A stretch of DNA of 64,000 bases from Eubacterium sp. (GTDB taxonomy: Bacteria > Bacillota > Clostridia > Oscillospirales > Acutalibacteraceae), in contig JAFSRN010000018.1 in the NCBI GenBank assembly GCA_017446095.1, positions 25,080 through 89,079 of the forward strand. The letters run 5' to 3'. Shown one piece after another: positions 17,601 through 25,359 of the stretch (positions are counted from its first letter, which is position 1; the number at the start of each line of letters is the position of its first letter). A program made the translations under genes and the position numbers. A model generated the notes under the pieces. The model had not been told where the DNA came from and did not search any database. It saw only the letters and a list, made by a program, of their open reading frames with translations.

Positions 17601-18107
17601 CTGTGCGGAATCATCACGCATATCACCATTAAGCAGACGCGCTCAAACAAGGCGAATATGGCGTTCGTCACGCTCGAGGATTTGTACGGCACCCTTGAGA
17701 TTGTGCTGTTCCCCAAGGTGTTCGCGCAGTACGCGTCCCTTGTGCGCGACGGCGAGGTTATAGCCGTCAGCGGTACGCTGTCCGTTGAGGACGAAAAGGA
17801 TGCAAAAATCCTTGTAAACACAGTATTCAAGCCCGGCGCAGCACCGCCGCCGCAGCAAAAAACAACCGTGCGGCAGAGCAAACGCAGGGGACTTTACCTT
17901 AAATTTGACAGTAAGGACGATCCGCGCATTGATAAGGTTAACATCGTTCTTTCAATCTTTGACGGCGATATGCCGCTGTACTTCTACTACGGCGACGAAA
18001 AGAAATATCACCGCCTGCCGCCGTCGCAGAACACCGCTGTAAACGACACTATGCTTGCCGAAATCGGGCGTATTCTGGGCGATAAAAATGTTGCGGTAAT
18101 ATATTGA
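14682..18107 (+). CDS. dnaE: DNA polymerase III alpha subunit, DnaE type
   Basis: 1141 residues. N-terminal PHP domain (HLHLHTQFSLLDGACR, ITDHGNMYGAVDFY, GCEVYV), a C-family polymerase palm with GPGRGSGAGSLAAYC and PDFDIDF catalytic aspartates, fingers through about residue 800 (SHAACYALVAYRCAYLK), a helix-hairpin-helix region (GLLGIKNLGNDFIEEI) and an OB fold (VTLCGIITHITIKQTRSNK). The length is normal for DnaE1. Firmicutes often pair DnaE with PolC; polC is not in this window. The stop codon lies inside the -35 box of the pfkA promoter. Confidence 0.96.
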   Translation: MFTHLHLHTQFSLLDGACRLDRLISRAKDLGMTSLAITDHGNMYGAVDFYRACKKAGIKPIIGCEVYVAPRTRFDKDKMLDKEYNHLILLVKNETGYRNLIKMVSLAFTEGFYFKPRIDRDLLEKHSEGLVCLSACLAGEIPQNLLRKDYDGAKRAALWYQDVFGEGNYYLEIQDHGLQEQKVVLDGIRRLHSETGIPLVATNDVHYVMQQDSDIQQVLICIATNKTLGEDTGLEFHSNEFYLKSEDEMRSLFPDMPDAIDNTAKIADICNFDFEFGNTKLPYFETPDNMDHFEYFKKLCYKGLYKRYGNDVPDEFKKRLEYELETVNKMGYTDYYLIVQDFVRFAKSKDIPVGPGRGSGAGSLAAYCIGITDLDPMKYDLIFERFLNPERVSMPDFDIDFCYERRQEVIDYVTEKYGADHVAQIVTFGTLQTRAAIRDVGRAMGMPYSAVDAVAKLVPNSFHITIDEAVNKSPELRRAMQENEEVDRLIQTARQVEGVPRNTSTHAAGVVITHDPVSSYVPLATNDGLVVTQYIMTTLEELGLLKMDFLGLRTLTVIDDAAKAAGIDINDIPIDDEKVYKLFAKGQTEGIFQFESSGMKQMLMNLKPKALEDLIAATSLYRPGPASQIDTFVANSKNQSNIKYETPLLEPILKNTYGCMVYQEQVMQIFRSLAGYSFGRADVVRRAMSKKKHDVMEQERATFIDGCAKNNIDFNTANGIFDKMTDFASYAFNKSHAACYALVAYRCAYLKTYYPAEFMAALLTSVLDSSNKVARYIAECKRLGLRLAPPNVNASMKGFTANGKVINYGLLGIKNLGNDFIEEIIAERKNGDFESLFDFCDRMQSGRFNRRAVESLIRCGALDNLGANRRQMLQGLPVLVTNLEEQRRKTMYGQVGFFDLSEDFGVEFTLPEVQEFPKNELLQMEKEMTGLYLSGHPMDKYEDYIRSAGCKRTFEVLEAANATSALKSGDTVTLCGIITHITIKQTRSNKANMAFVTLEDLYGTLEIVLFPKVFAQYASLVRDGEVIAVSGTLSVEDEKDAKILVNTVFKPGAAPPPQQKTTVRQSKRRGLYLKFDSKDDPRIDKVNIVLSIFDGDMPLYFYYGDEKKYHRLPPSQNTAVNDTMLAEIGRILGDKNVAVIY

Positions 18108-18132
18108 CAACGATTGACAATTATTATATAAT
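18104..18132 (+). promoter_or_regulatory. pfkA promoter overlapping the dnaE stop codon
   Basis: TTGACA 18104-18109, a 17-bp spacer and TATAAT 18127-18132. The TGA of dnaE (18105-18107) is part of the -35 hexamer. A second TTGACA at 18114-18119 is too close to the -10 to serve it. Confidence 0.8.
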
Positions 18133-18162
18133 CTATTAAATAATTTAAGTAGGAGAATTATT

Positions 18163-19128
18163 ATGAAGACTATTGCAGTACTCACCAGCGGCGGCGACGC
18201 GCCGGGTATGAACGCTGCTGTAAGAGCAGTTGTAAGAACGGCTTGCGAAAACGGAATGAAGGTTTACGGCGTTGTAAGAGGTTATAACGGTCTTATCAAC
18301 GGCGATTTCATCGAGATGGACATCCGTTCCGTTTCGGATATCATTAACAGAGGTGGCACAATTCTTTACACAGCAAGATGTGCTGAATTTGCCACAGAGG
18401 AAGGTATGCGCAAAGCTATCCGCACCTGCCAGGAATGGGGTATTGAAGGCGTTGTTGTTATAGGCGGCGACGGCTCTTTCCGCGGCGCGCGCGACCTCAG
18501 CGAAAGAGGAATCCCTTGCGTAGGTATCCCCGGCACTATCGATAACGATATCGCATGCTGCGACTACACAATCGGCTACGATACCTGCCTTAACACTATC
18601 ACAGAGCTTGTTGACCGTATCCGCGATACCACCGAATCACACGACAGATGCTCGGTTATTGAGGTTATGGGTCGTCACGCAGGTTACCTTGCACTTAATT
18701 CAGGTATTGCCTGCGGTGCGTCTGCAATTCTTATCCCCGAGGTTCCGTTTGATATCGAAAAGCACGTTATCGAACGTATGAAAAAGACTCAGCGCGCTGA
18801 AAAGAAGCACTTTATCATCCTCACTGCAGAGGGCGTAGGCGTTGACGTTAAGGCGCTCGCGGCGGAGATTGAGGCAAAGACAGGCGTTGAATCAAGAGCA
18901 ACGGTTCTCGGTCACACCCAGCGCGGCGGTTATCCGACCGCAAAGGACAGAATTATGGCAACCCGTATGGGCAACTATGCCGTAAAACTGCTTATGAAGG
19001 ATATCGGCAACCGTGTTGTTGCAGCGCAGAAGGAGGATATCCTCGACTTTGATATCTTTGAAGCACTTAATATGAAAAAGACCATCGATATGGATTTGTA
19101 CAACGTGGCTCACGAGGTATCAATCTAA
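18163..19128 (+). CDS. pfkA: ATP-dependent 6-phosphofructokinase
   Basis: 321 residues. Commits fructose 6-phosphate to glycolysis. ATP site TSGGDAPGMNAA (8-19) and GGDGS (101-105), where Gly104 is the ATP-type residue; catalytic PGTIDND (123-129, Asp127); MGRHAGYLA and GHTQRGGYPTAKDR sugar-phosphate contacts. The length and register match the E. coli enzyme closely. It follows dnaE, a frequent clostridial neighbourhood, but has its own promoter. Confidence 0.96.
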   Translation: MKTIAVLTSGGDAPGMNAAVRAVVRTACENGMKVYGVVRGYNGLINGDFIEMDIRSVSDIINRGGTILYTARCAEFATEEGMRKAIRTCQEWGIEGVVVIGGDGSFRGARDLSERGIPCVGIPGTIDNDIACCDYTIGYDTCLNTITELVDRIRDTTESHDRCSVIEVMGRHAGYLALNSGIACGASAILIPEVPFDIEKHVIERMKKTQRAEKKHFIILTAEGVGVDVKALAAEIEAKTGVESRATVLGHTQRGGYPTAKDRIMATRMGNYAVKLLMKDIGNRVVAAQKEDILDFDIFEALNMKKTIDMDLYNVAHEVSI

Positions 19129-19155
19129 CGGTTCAACACAACAGGGGTATATAAA

Positions 19156-19641
19156 ATGGATAATTATAACAATAACTACAACCCGCAGCAGGGTTATCCG
19201 TACCAGAACAACAACCAGCCGCAGCAGTATCAGCAGCCGCAACAGTACCCGCCGCAGCAGAACTACAATCAGTACAACGCACAGCAGCAGTACAATCAGC
19301 AGCCTGATTACAGCCAGCAGTATAACAATATGCAGCAGGGCTACAACCAGTACAATCAGCAACCTGTTTACGGCAGCAGACTGCAGCCGGGTTCAAAGGA
19401 TAAAACCACAGCAGGTCTGCTTGCAATTTTCCTCGGCACGCTTGGTATTCACAAGTTCTATCTCGGCTACACAACCTCAGGTGTAATTATGCTTGTTGTT
19501 TCAATTGTTGGCGCGCTTCTTTTCGGCTTAGGTCCGGCAGTTATGGCTGTTATCGCGCTTATTGAAGGTATTATCTACCTTACAAAGGACGATATGGAGT
19601 TTGACAATACATACGTTGTCGGCGAAAAGCAGTGGTTCTAA
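19156..19641 (+). CDS. TM2-domain membrane protein with Gln/Asn/Tyr-rich head
   Basis: 161 residues. Residues of about 1-75 are almost only N, Q, Y and P, with repeated YNQ, QQY and QQP. From about residue 80 a TM2 domain has KTTAGLLAIFLGTLGIHKFYLGYT, then two hydrophobic helices and a conserved acidic tail. TM2 proteins are small membrane proteins of unknown biochemical role. The head is a low-complexity, prion-like segment probably facing the cytoplasm (inferred). The start follows pfkA by 27 bases, so co-transcription is possible; a terminator follows. Confidence 0.85.
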   Translation: MDNYNNNYNPQQGYPYQNNNQPQQYQQPQQYPPQQNYNQYNAQQQYNQQPDYSQQYNNMQQGYNQYNQQPVYGSRLQPGSKDKTTAGLLAIFLGTLGIHKFYLGYTTSGVIMLVVSIVGALLFGLGPAVMAVIALIEGIIYLTKDDMEFDNTYVVGEKQWF

Positions 19642-19660
19642 AATTAATTTTTATAAAATT

Positions 19661-19688
19661 AACGGCTTCAAATGGAGCCGTTTTTTGT
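19661..19688 (+). terminator. Terminator after the TM2 gene
   Basis: AACGGCTTC at 19661-19669 pairs with GGAGCCGTT at 19674-19682 (one G-T pair), loop AAAT, followed by TTTTG. Confidence 0.85.
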
Positions 19689-19729
19689 TTAAAAAAATAA
19701 TATCAGCGCACAATATTACGGGTGAGATT

Positions 19730-20926
19730 ATGAAAAAGGCGATTCGCATTTTTGATTTGGCACTTGCGGTGTTGTGCGCTGTTATTTTTGCATTTGTAGC
19801 GGCAGGGCAGACCGTTGTGCCGTCCGAGGTCACGACCTTCGGCGGTCAAAACGGAAGCTTTGCTTCGCTGTACACGCTTGCAGGCGACGGCAAAACGCAG
19901 TCCGTGAACTACCAGAACGGCAGCACTGCAAGGCAGGATGTCCGTCTGCTCGGCGTTGTGCCTGTTAAAACGGTGTCCGTTACGCGTTCCGACGTAAAAA
20001 AGGTTTACGTCAGTGGCGAGGTGTTTGGCATTAAGCTTTACACTAACGGCGTTATCGTAGTCGGCACGCAAAGCGTGAGCGCAGGCGGCAAAAAGGTCAA
20101 CCCTGCCGAGGACGCAGGCATACGCGTAGGGGATATAATTGTATCTATTAATAATATGGATGTGCTGTCGTCCGCCGAGGTGACGGAAATTCTTAACGAC
20201 AACAACGGCGGCGACTACAAAATCCGCGTCAGCCGTGACGGCAGATACCGCACGTTTACTGTAAAGCCTGTTTATTCCGAGCGCGAGGGCTGCTACAAGG
20301 CAGGGATGTGGGTGCGCGATTCAACCGCAGGCATCGGCACCATTACATTTTATAATAAGGAAGAGGGCACGTTTGCCGCACTCGGGCATCAGGTGAATGA
20401 TATTGACACAAATGAGATTATGCCCCTGCTCGAGGGTGAGGCGGTTAAGGCAGAAATCAAGCGCGTGCAGAAGGCGAAAAACGGCACAACAGGCTCGCTG
20501 TCCTGTGAGTTTTGCGATGAGGTAATCGGTCAGCTGCTCGACAACCGCGAGTGCGGCTTGTACGGCGCTTTTGCCAGAATCAGCGAGGACGCAAAGCTGT
20601 ACGAGGTAGCGCCGCGGCAGGAGGTTACACGCGGCAGAGCGCAGATACTCTCAACTGTCGAAGCAGGCAAGCCGCAGCTTTTCGATGTTGAAATCACGCG
20701 CGTAAAGTACCGCGGCGACAGCGGACAAAAGGACATCGTGCTTAAGGTTACGGACGAAAAACTGCTCAAAACCACGGGCGGAATTGTGCAGGGAATGAGC
20801 GGCAGTCCGCTTATTCAGAACGGCAAGCTCGTCGGCGCGCTGACGCACGTTATAATTAATAATCCCGAAAAGGGTTACGCCGTTTTTGCTGACACAATGC
20901 TGAATGCGTCAAAAAATATAAAATAA
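19730..20926 (+). CDS. spoIVB: SpoIVB-type S55 serine peptidase
   Basis: 398 residues. A single N-terminal membrane segment (about 5-30), a PDZ domain near 105-185 (GGKKVNPAEDAGIRVGDIIVSI), and an S55 peptidase domain with FAALGHQV (catalytic His) and VQGMSGSPLIQNGKLVGA (catalytic Ser). In Bacillus it is secreted into the intermembrane space and triggers pro-sigma-K processing, so the organism probably sporulates or descends from spore formers. ATG 19730 after GGTGAG is chosen; the longer frame starts inside the TM2 gene. spo0A, its usual neighbour, is not next to it. Confidence 0.93.
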   Translation: MKKAIRIFDLALAVLCAVIFAFVAAGQTVVPSEVTTFGGQNGSFASLYTLAGDGKTQSVNYQNGSTARQDVRLLGVVPVKTVSVTRSDVKKVYVSGEVFGIKLYTNGVIVVGTQSVSAGGKKVNPAEDAGIRVGDIIVSINNMDVLSSAEVTEILNDNNGGDYKIRVSRDGRYRTFTVKPVYSEREGCYKAGMWVRDSTAGIGTITFYNKEEGTFAALGHQVNDIDTNEIMPLLEGEAVKAEIKRVQKAKNGTTGSLSCEFCDEVIGQLLDNRECGLYGAFARISEDAKLYEVAPRQEVTRGRAQILSTVEAGKPQLFDVEITRVKYRGDSGQKDIVLKVTDEKLLKTTGGIVQGMSGSPLIQNGKLVGALTHVIINNPEKGYAVFADTMLNASKNIK

Positions 20927-21174
20927 ATCTGAGAAAAGAGAATGAAATTTTGCAGATGCAAAGCTTTTATATTAAGTGAATATAATGACTTTGTGCTTTA
21001 AACTTGACCTGCAATTTCTCATTCTCAATTTTTTGCAACTACATATTGTGGCGTGAGCAGAAATTCACCCCAAATATCGAAGAAATTGACGTTTGTGCAT
21101 TTTTAACGAAATTTGAAAAATATTTTTGTTTATTCGTACGAAAAAATTTTTTGAATATTTTTTGCAAAAAATGC
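20927..21174. other. Gap after spoIVB with a degenerate heptad-armed element (copy 5)
   Basis: Left 7-mers AGAAAAG and AGAATGA near 20933-20946, right 7-mers ATTTCTC, ATTCTCA and ATTTTTT at 21014-21034, with TGCAGATGCAAAG and a TATATTAAGTGAATATAAT stretch between. The 21040-21174 part is AT-rich with no gene. Confidence 0.5.
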
Positions 21175-21203
21175 TTGACAGCGGGGTTTTATTATAATAT
21201 AAT
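21175..21203 (+). promoter_or_regulatory. Main promoter of the ribosomal supercluster
   Basis: TTGACA 21175-21180, a 17-bp spacer and TATAAT 21198-21203. A second TATAAT at 21193-21198 overlaps but is too close. The AT-rich stretch upstream (21100-21174) resembles an UP element. The leader to rpsJ is about 600 nt. Confidence 0.75.
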
Positions 21204-21269
21204 AGCGGAGCGTGTTGCAACAGTATATTTAATATAATATATATAAAGCAACACAACCAGATATGCGCT

Positions 21270-21546
21270 GCCTTGTCGCACTCGAACCGAGTAAGCCTCA
21301 AATTGCATATTTCACATTTTCTTTGACACTTTTTGTCTTGACATACGCCAGTATGCCTTCAACAAAGAAATGTCAAACCAAATGCAAACTATAACAATTT
21401 GAGGTGCTTCGCAGTTTAACCTTGTTGATTTTTTGAAAAAACAAGGCGAAGCGGCGAAGCAAGGCTGACGCCTTGCAAGACGTTTCAACGCAGTATTTGC
21501 GGAAAAGAAACAGGTTAAACCTTGCTGGGCTCGAGTACGACAAGGC
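21270..21546. repeat. 277-bp multi-helix element with inverted ends in the rps leader
   Basis: The ends 21270-21291 and 21525-21546 are inverted 22-mers with three mismatches, starting GCCTTGTCG. Inside are nested stems: CCTCAAATTG/CAATTTGAGG (21296-21305 with 21395-21404), CATTTTCTTTG/CAAAGAAATG, CATAC-GCCA-GTATG, GTTTAACCT/AGGTTAAAC (21414-21422 with 21512-21520), CCTTGTT/AACAAGG and GCAAGGC-TGAC-GCCTTGC. There is no credible ORF. It may be an inserted miniature element or a structured leader RNA; no known family is recognised. Confidence 0.65.
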
Positions 21547-21698
21547 TGGATGTTGGAGGTTGCGCCACGGCATTACTGATTTGCCGATAACCCTGGCGGT
21601 AATTTCAACGGAGTATGTCCGATTTAAAACCGGGCGAAACTATTTCAAACTACTGACAGACGGTGACTTGCGAACGCCGCTATGCCAGACTACCGCGT

Positions 21699-21740
21699 CC
21701 GAATGAGGTTCATTCGGTTTAATTAATGGAAACCGATGAA
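21699..21740 (+). promoter_or_regulatory. Mutually exclusive hairpins upstream of rpsJ
   Basis: Hairpin A: CCGAATGA (21699-21706) with TCATTCGG (21710-21717). Hairpin B: TTCATTCGGTTT (21709-21720) with AAACCGATGAA (21730-21740), one bulged T. They share TTCATTCGG, so only one can form. This could be a leader switch controlling the S10 operon; the ligand is unknown. Confidence 0.5.
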
Positions 21741-21807
21741 ACACACGGCTTCGTGGTAACAAATGTTTGGAAACTCGCACCACAAAATTTTCATGGAGGA
21801 AAATCAA

Positions 21808-22122
21808 ATGGCAGCAAGTAAGGTAAAAATCAGAATCCGTCTCAAAGGCTACGATCACTCACTCGTTGATCAGGCTGCAGAGAAAATTGTTGAAACTGCA
21901 AAAAGAACAGGCGCACAGGTTAGCGGTCCTATCCCGCTTCCTACAGAAATCGAGAAGGTTACAATCCTTCGCGCTGTACACAAGTACAAGGACAGCCGTG
22001 AGCAGTTTGAGCAGAGAACACACAAAAGACTCATCGACATTCTCAGACCTTCAAACAAAACTGTTGAGGCTCTGACAAGTCTTGAGCTCCCAGCCGGCGT
22101 AGATATCGAAATCAAACTTTAA
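21808..22122 (+). CDS. rpsJ: 30S ribosomal protein S10
   Basis: 104 residues, the normal size. Conserved [37 protein letters not shown] and [12 protein letters not shown]10 is part of the 30S head and, as NusE, pairs with NusB in antitermination. ATG 21808 follows GGAGG; an in-frame ATG at 21763 is too long for the family. First gene of the S10-spc-alpha supercluster. Confidence 0.97.
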   Translation: MAASKVKIRIRLKGYDHSLVDQAAEKIVETAKRTGAQVSGPIPLPTEIEKVTILRAVHKYKDSREQFEQRTHKRLIDILRPSNKTVEALTSLELPAGVDIEIKL

Positions 22123-22143
22123 TCGATTATCGGCTGAGGTCAT

Positions 22144-22159
22144 GTTGGGGTAACCCAAC
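22144..22159 (+). other. GTAA tetraloop hairpin between rpsJ and rplC
   Basis: GTTGGG-GTAA-CCCAAC, a 6-bp stem closed by a GNRA-type loop, lies 24 bases before rplC. It is a small stable RNA hairpin in the polycistronic message; its purpose is not evident. Confidence 0.5.
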
Positions 22160-22183
22160 CAATAACCAAAGGAGGAATAAAAC

Positions 22184-22816
22184 ATGAAGAAAGGTCTTAT
22201 CGGTAAGAAAATCGGCATGACTCAGATCTTCGACGAAGCAGGCAACGCAGTTCCTGTTACAGTTGTTGAGGCTGGCCCATGCGTAGTTACCCAGAAGAAG
22301 ACAATGGACAACGACGGCTACGAAGCAATCCAGGTTGGTTTTGGCGATGTTAAGGTTAGCAGAGTCAACAAGCCGATGAAAGGTCACTTCGACAAGGCAG
22401 ACGTTGCCCCCAAGAAAACACTCAAAGAGTTCCGTCTTGAGAACATCGCAGACATCAACGTTGGCGACATCCTTAAGGCAGACACATTTGAGGCAGGCGA
22501 AATTGTAGACGTTAAGGGCACCAGCAAAGGTCACGGTACCGCAGGTGCAATCAAGCGCTGGAATTTCTCAAGACTCAGAATGACCCACGGTACAGGTCCT
22601 AACCACCGTCACCAGGGTTCACTCGGTGCTTGCTCAAGTCCTTCAAGAGTATTCAAGGGCAGAAAGATGGCAGGTCACTACGGTCACGAAACAGTAACAG
22701 TTCAGAACCTCAAGGTTGTAAAGGTTGACGCAGAAAACAACCTTATCGCAATCAAGGGCGCAATCCCGGGTCCAAAGGGCGGAATTGTTCTCATCGCAGA
22801 CGCGGTTAAAGCATAA
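22184..22816 (+). CDS. rplC: 50S ribosomal protein L3
   Basis: 210 residues. Starts [20 protein letters not shown] and has the long extension loop [40 protein letters not shown] that reaches toward the peptidyl-transferase centre. An early-assembly 23S-binding protein. It follows rpsJ and precedes rplD in the standard order. Confidence 0.97.
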   Translation: MKKGLIGKKIGMTQIFDEAGNAVPVTVVEAGPCVVTQKKTMDNDGYEAIQVGFGDVKVSRVNKPMKGHFDKADVAPKKTLKEFRLENIADINVGDILKADTFEAGEIVDVKGTSKGHGTAGAIKRWNFSRLRMTHGTGPNHRHQGSLGACSSPSRVFKGRKMAGHYGHETVTVQNLKVVKVDAENNLIAIKGAIPGPKGGIVLIADAVKA

Positions 22817-22833
22817 CGAAAGGAGAGGTAAAT

Positions 22834-23457
22834 ATGGCACAGGTTCAGGTTTTTAACCAGGAAGGAAGAAAAACTTCCAAATTAGAACTTGCAGATTCAG
22901 TATTCGGTATCACACCAAATGCTAATGCAATGCATCTTGCAGTTGTTAGCTATCTTGCTAACCAGCGCCAGGGCACACAGTCAACTCTCACTCGTTCAGA
23001 AGTACGCGGTGGCGGTGCAAAGCCTTGGAGACAGAAGGGTACAGGCCGTGCCCGTCAGGGTTCTATCAGAAGCCCGCAGTGGACACACGGCGGTATTGCT
23101 CTTGGCCCGAAGCCAAGAAAGTACAAGGTTAACCTCAACAAGAAGGTTAAAAGACTTGCAATGAAGTCGGCTCTTTCAAGCAAGGTTGCTGCAGACGAGA
23201 TGATCGTTCTCAACAAGATTGAACTTGAAGAGATTAAGACAAAGGCTGTTGTTGAGATTCTTGCAAAAATCAAGGCAGCAAAGAAAACTCTTATCGTAAC
23301 TGAAAATGTTGACGAAAAGGTTTACAAGAGCGCGCGCAACATTGAGGGCGTTAAGGTTGCAACAGTAAACACACTTTCTGTTTACGACATTCTTAATTGC
23401 GACTCATTCGTAGTTCTCAAGGACGCAGCAAAGAAAATTGAGGAGGTATATGCATAA
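22834..23457 (+). CDS. rplD: 50S ribosomal protein L4
   Basis: 207 residues. The extended tunnel loop RGGGAKPWRQKGTGRARQGS lies near residues 50-70 and lines the exit tunnel with L22. In gammaproteobacteria L4 represses its own operon; no matching leader was recognised here. Its TAA overlaps the ATG of rplW by one base (TAATG), giving coupled translation. Confidence 0.97.
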   Translation: MAQVQVFNQEGRKTSKLELADSVFGITPNANAMHLAVVSYLANQRQGTQSTLTRSEVRGGGAKPWRQKGTGRARQGSIRSPQWTHGGIALGPKPRKYKVNLNKKVKRLAMKSALSSKVAADEMIVLNKIELEEIKTKAVVEILAKIKAAKKTLIVTENVDEKVYKSARNIEGVKVATVNTLSVYDILNCDSFVVLKDAAKKIEEVYA

Positions 23458-23753
23458 TGAAAGCAGCTCAGGATATTATTCTCAAGCCAATCATCACTGA
23501 AGAATCAATGATGGGCATTTATGTAAAGAAATATACCTTCAAGGTAGCAAAGGACGCTAACAAGATTGAAATCGCTAAGGCGGTTGAGGAAGTTTTCCCG
23601 GGCACAGAGGTTGCTAAGGTTAACACAATCAATGTAAGAGGCAGAAAGCGTCGTCAGGGTTACAACGTTGGCTACACTCCGTCATGGAAAAAGGCTATCG
23701 TAACCCTCACCGAAGATTCAAAGGAAATTGAATTCTTCGCTGATATGATGTAA
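23457..23753 (+). CDS. rplW: 50S ribosomal protein L23
   Basis: 98 residues. Starts MKAAQDIILKPIITEESM and has VNTINVRGRKRRQGYNVGYTPSWKKAIVTL. It sits at the tunnel exit and docks trigger factor and SRP. A 106-bp gap follows with AT-rich palindromes and a hairpin before rplB, one of the few internal gaps in the cluster. Confidence 0.97.
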   Translation: MKAAQDIILKPIITEESMMGIYVKKYTFKVAKDANKIEIAKAVEEVFPGTEVAKVNTINVRGRKRRQGYNVGYTPSWKKAIVTLTEDSKEIEFFADMM

Positions 23754-23859
23754 TCCAAATATATAATAAACATTATATAGACAACCTAACATAACCGCGG
23801 ATGATGAGGTATGAAGGGTGCCATCCCTTCGCAAAGTTATTCGCAATAAGGAGATTAAT
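23754..23859 (+). other. Internal gap before rplB with AT palindrome and hairpin
   Basis: TATATAATAAACATTATATAG is followed by CCGCGGATGATGAGGT and the hairpin GAAGGG-TGCCAT-CCCTTC (23813-23830). The same order of an AT-rich palindrome, GCGGA..TGATG.GGT and a hairpin recurs in the gap before rplN. It may hold an internal promoter or a regulatory RNA site. Confidence 0.5.
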
Positions 23860-24693
23860 ATGGCAGTTAGAAATTACAAGCCGACCACTCCTTCAAGGAG
23901 AAATATGTCGGTAATCGATTATTCTTCTTTGTCAAAGGTTGCTCCGGAAAAGTCACTTCTTCAGCCACTTAACAAGAAGTCAGGACGCAACAGCTACGGA
24001 AGAATTACAGTCCGTCACAGAGGCGGCGGAAACAGAAGAAAGTACCGTATCATCGACTTTAAGAGAAATAAGTTCGATATCCCTGCAACTGTACAGACAA
24101 TTGAGTACGATCCTAACAGATCAGCTCACATTGCTCTTATCCAGTATGAGGACGGCGTAAAGAGCTACATCACAGCACCTGAAGGTCTGAAAGTCGGCGA
24201 CACAGTTATCGCAGGCACAGATGTAGATATCGTAACAGGCAACGCACTCCCGCTTGAGAATATGCCTGTAGGTACAATCGTTCACAATGTTGAGCTTTAT
24301 CCCGGCAACGGCGCACAGCTTGCACGTTCAGCAGGCAACAGCGCACAGCTGATGGCTCTTGAAGGACCTTACGCACTGTTAAGACTTCCTTCGGGCGAAC
24401 TTCGCAACGTACCTAAGGAGTGCATCGCAACAGTCGGCGTTGTTGGTAACGCAGACCACGCAAACGTTAAAATCGGTAAAGCAGGCAGAAAACGCAATAT
24501 GGGTTGGAGACCTACAGTCCGCGGTTCTGTTATGAACCCGAATGACCACCCCCACGGTGGTGGTGAAGGTAAGTCACCCATCGGTCGCCCAGGTCCTTGC
24601 ACACCTTGGGGTAAACCTGCTCTCGGTTATAAGACACGTTCCAAGAAGAAAGCATCTAACAAGATGATCGTTCGCCGCAGAAACGGCAAATAA
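23860..24693 (+). CDS. rplB: 50S ribosomal protein L2
   Basis: 277 residues. Starts [18 protein letters not shown]; the C-terminal [29 protein letters not shown] carries the conserved histidine needed for peptidyl transfer. ATG 23860 after AAGGAG is preferred to the upstream frame start at 23818. Essential for subunit association. Confidence 0.97.
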   Translation: MAVRNYKPTTPSRRNMSVIDYSSLSKVAPEKSLLQPLNKKSGRNSYGRITVRHRGGGNRRKYRIIDFKRNKFDIPATVQTIEYDPNRSAHIALIQYEDGVKSYITAPEGLKVGDTVIAGTDVDIVTGNALPLENMPVGTIVHNVELYPGNGAQLARSAGNSAQLMALEGPYALLRLPSGELRNVPKECIATVGVVGNADHANVKIGKAGRKRNMGWRPTVRGSVMNPNDHPHGGGEGKSPIGRPGPCTPWGKPALGYKTRSKKKASNKMIVRRRNGK

Positions 24694-24712
24694 ACGGAAA
24701 GGAGAAGATTAA

Positions 24713-24985
24713 ATGAGTAGAAGTACTAAAAAAGGCCCCTTCGTCGAAGAAAGCCTTTACAAAAAAGTAGAAGCTCTTAACGCTAAGGGCGACAAGCAAG
24801 TTATTAAGACTTGGTCAAGAAGTTCAACAATCTTCCCTGAGTTCGTTGGTCACACATTTGCTGTTCACGACGGAAGAAAGCATGTTCCTGTATACGTTAC
24901 AGAGGATATGGTTGGACACAAGCTCGGTGAGTTCGCACCGACAAGAACATTCAGAGGCCATGCCGGCTCAAAGACAGGTAAGTAA
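24713..24985 (+). CDS. rpsS: 30S ribosomal protein S19
   Basis: 90 residues. [15 protein letters not shown] and [44 protein letters not shown] are diagnostic. It works with S13 in the 30S head near the A-site tRNA. Usual place between rplB and rplV. Confidence 0.97.
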   Translation: MSRSTKKGPFVEESLYKKVEALNAKGDKQVIKTWSRSSTIFPEFVGHTFAVHDGRKHVPVYVTEDMVGHKLGEFAPTRTFRGHAGSKTGK

Positions 24986-25002
24986 TCGAAAGGGGAATTA
25001 TT

Positions 25003-25341
25003 ATGGAAGCAAAAGCAAAAGCAACTTATGTCCGTATGTCTCCGAGAAAGGTTCAGATCGTTCTCGACCTTATCAGAAAACAACCTGCTGACAAGGCAAT
25101 GGCAATTCTCAAGTTCACACCAAAAGCAGCTTGCGAGCCTGTTGCAAAGGTTCTCAAGTCAGCAATGGCAAACGCAGAGAATAACTTCAATATGGACGTA
25201 ACAAGATTATATGTAGCAGAAGCTCACGTTGCACCCGGTCCGATTCTCAAGAGAATTCAGCCAAGAGCACAGGGCAGAGCTTACAGAATCAACAAAAGAA
25301 CATCACACATTACCCTTGTACTCAAGGAAATGGAAGACTAA
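25003..25341 (+). CDS. rplV: 50S ribosomal protein L22
   Basis: 112 residues. ARYVRMSP-type start ([18 protein letters not shown]) and the tunnel beta-hairpin [25 protein letters not shown], the site of macrolide-resistance changes in other bacteria. It contacts all six domains of 23S rRNA. Confidence 0.97.
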   Translation: MEAKAKATYVRMSPRKVQIVLDLIRKQPADKAMAILKFTPKAACEPVAKVLKSAMANAENNFNMDVTRLYVAEAHVAPGPILKRIQPRAQGRAYRINKRTSHITLVLKEMED

Positions 25342-25359
25342 GCGAGGAGGAAAAGTTAA

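Noticed and set aside
18114-18132. TTGACA at 18114 as the pfkA -35 box
   Set aside because: It is only 7 bp from the -10 box; the TTGACA at 18104 gives the correct 17-bp spacing.
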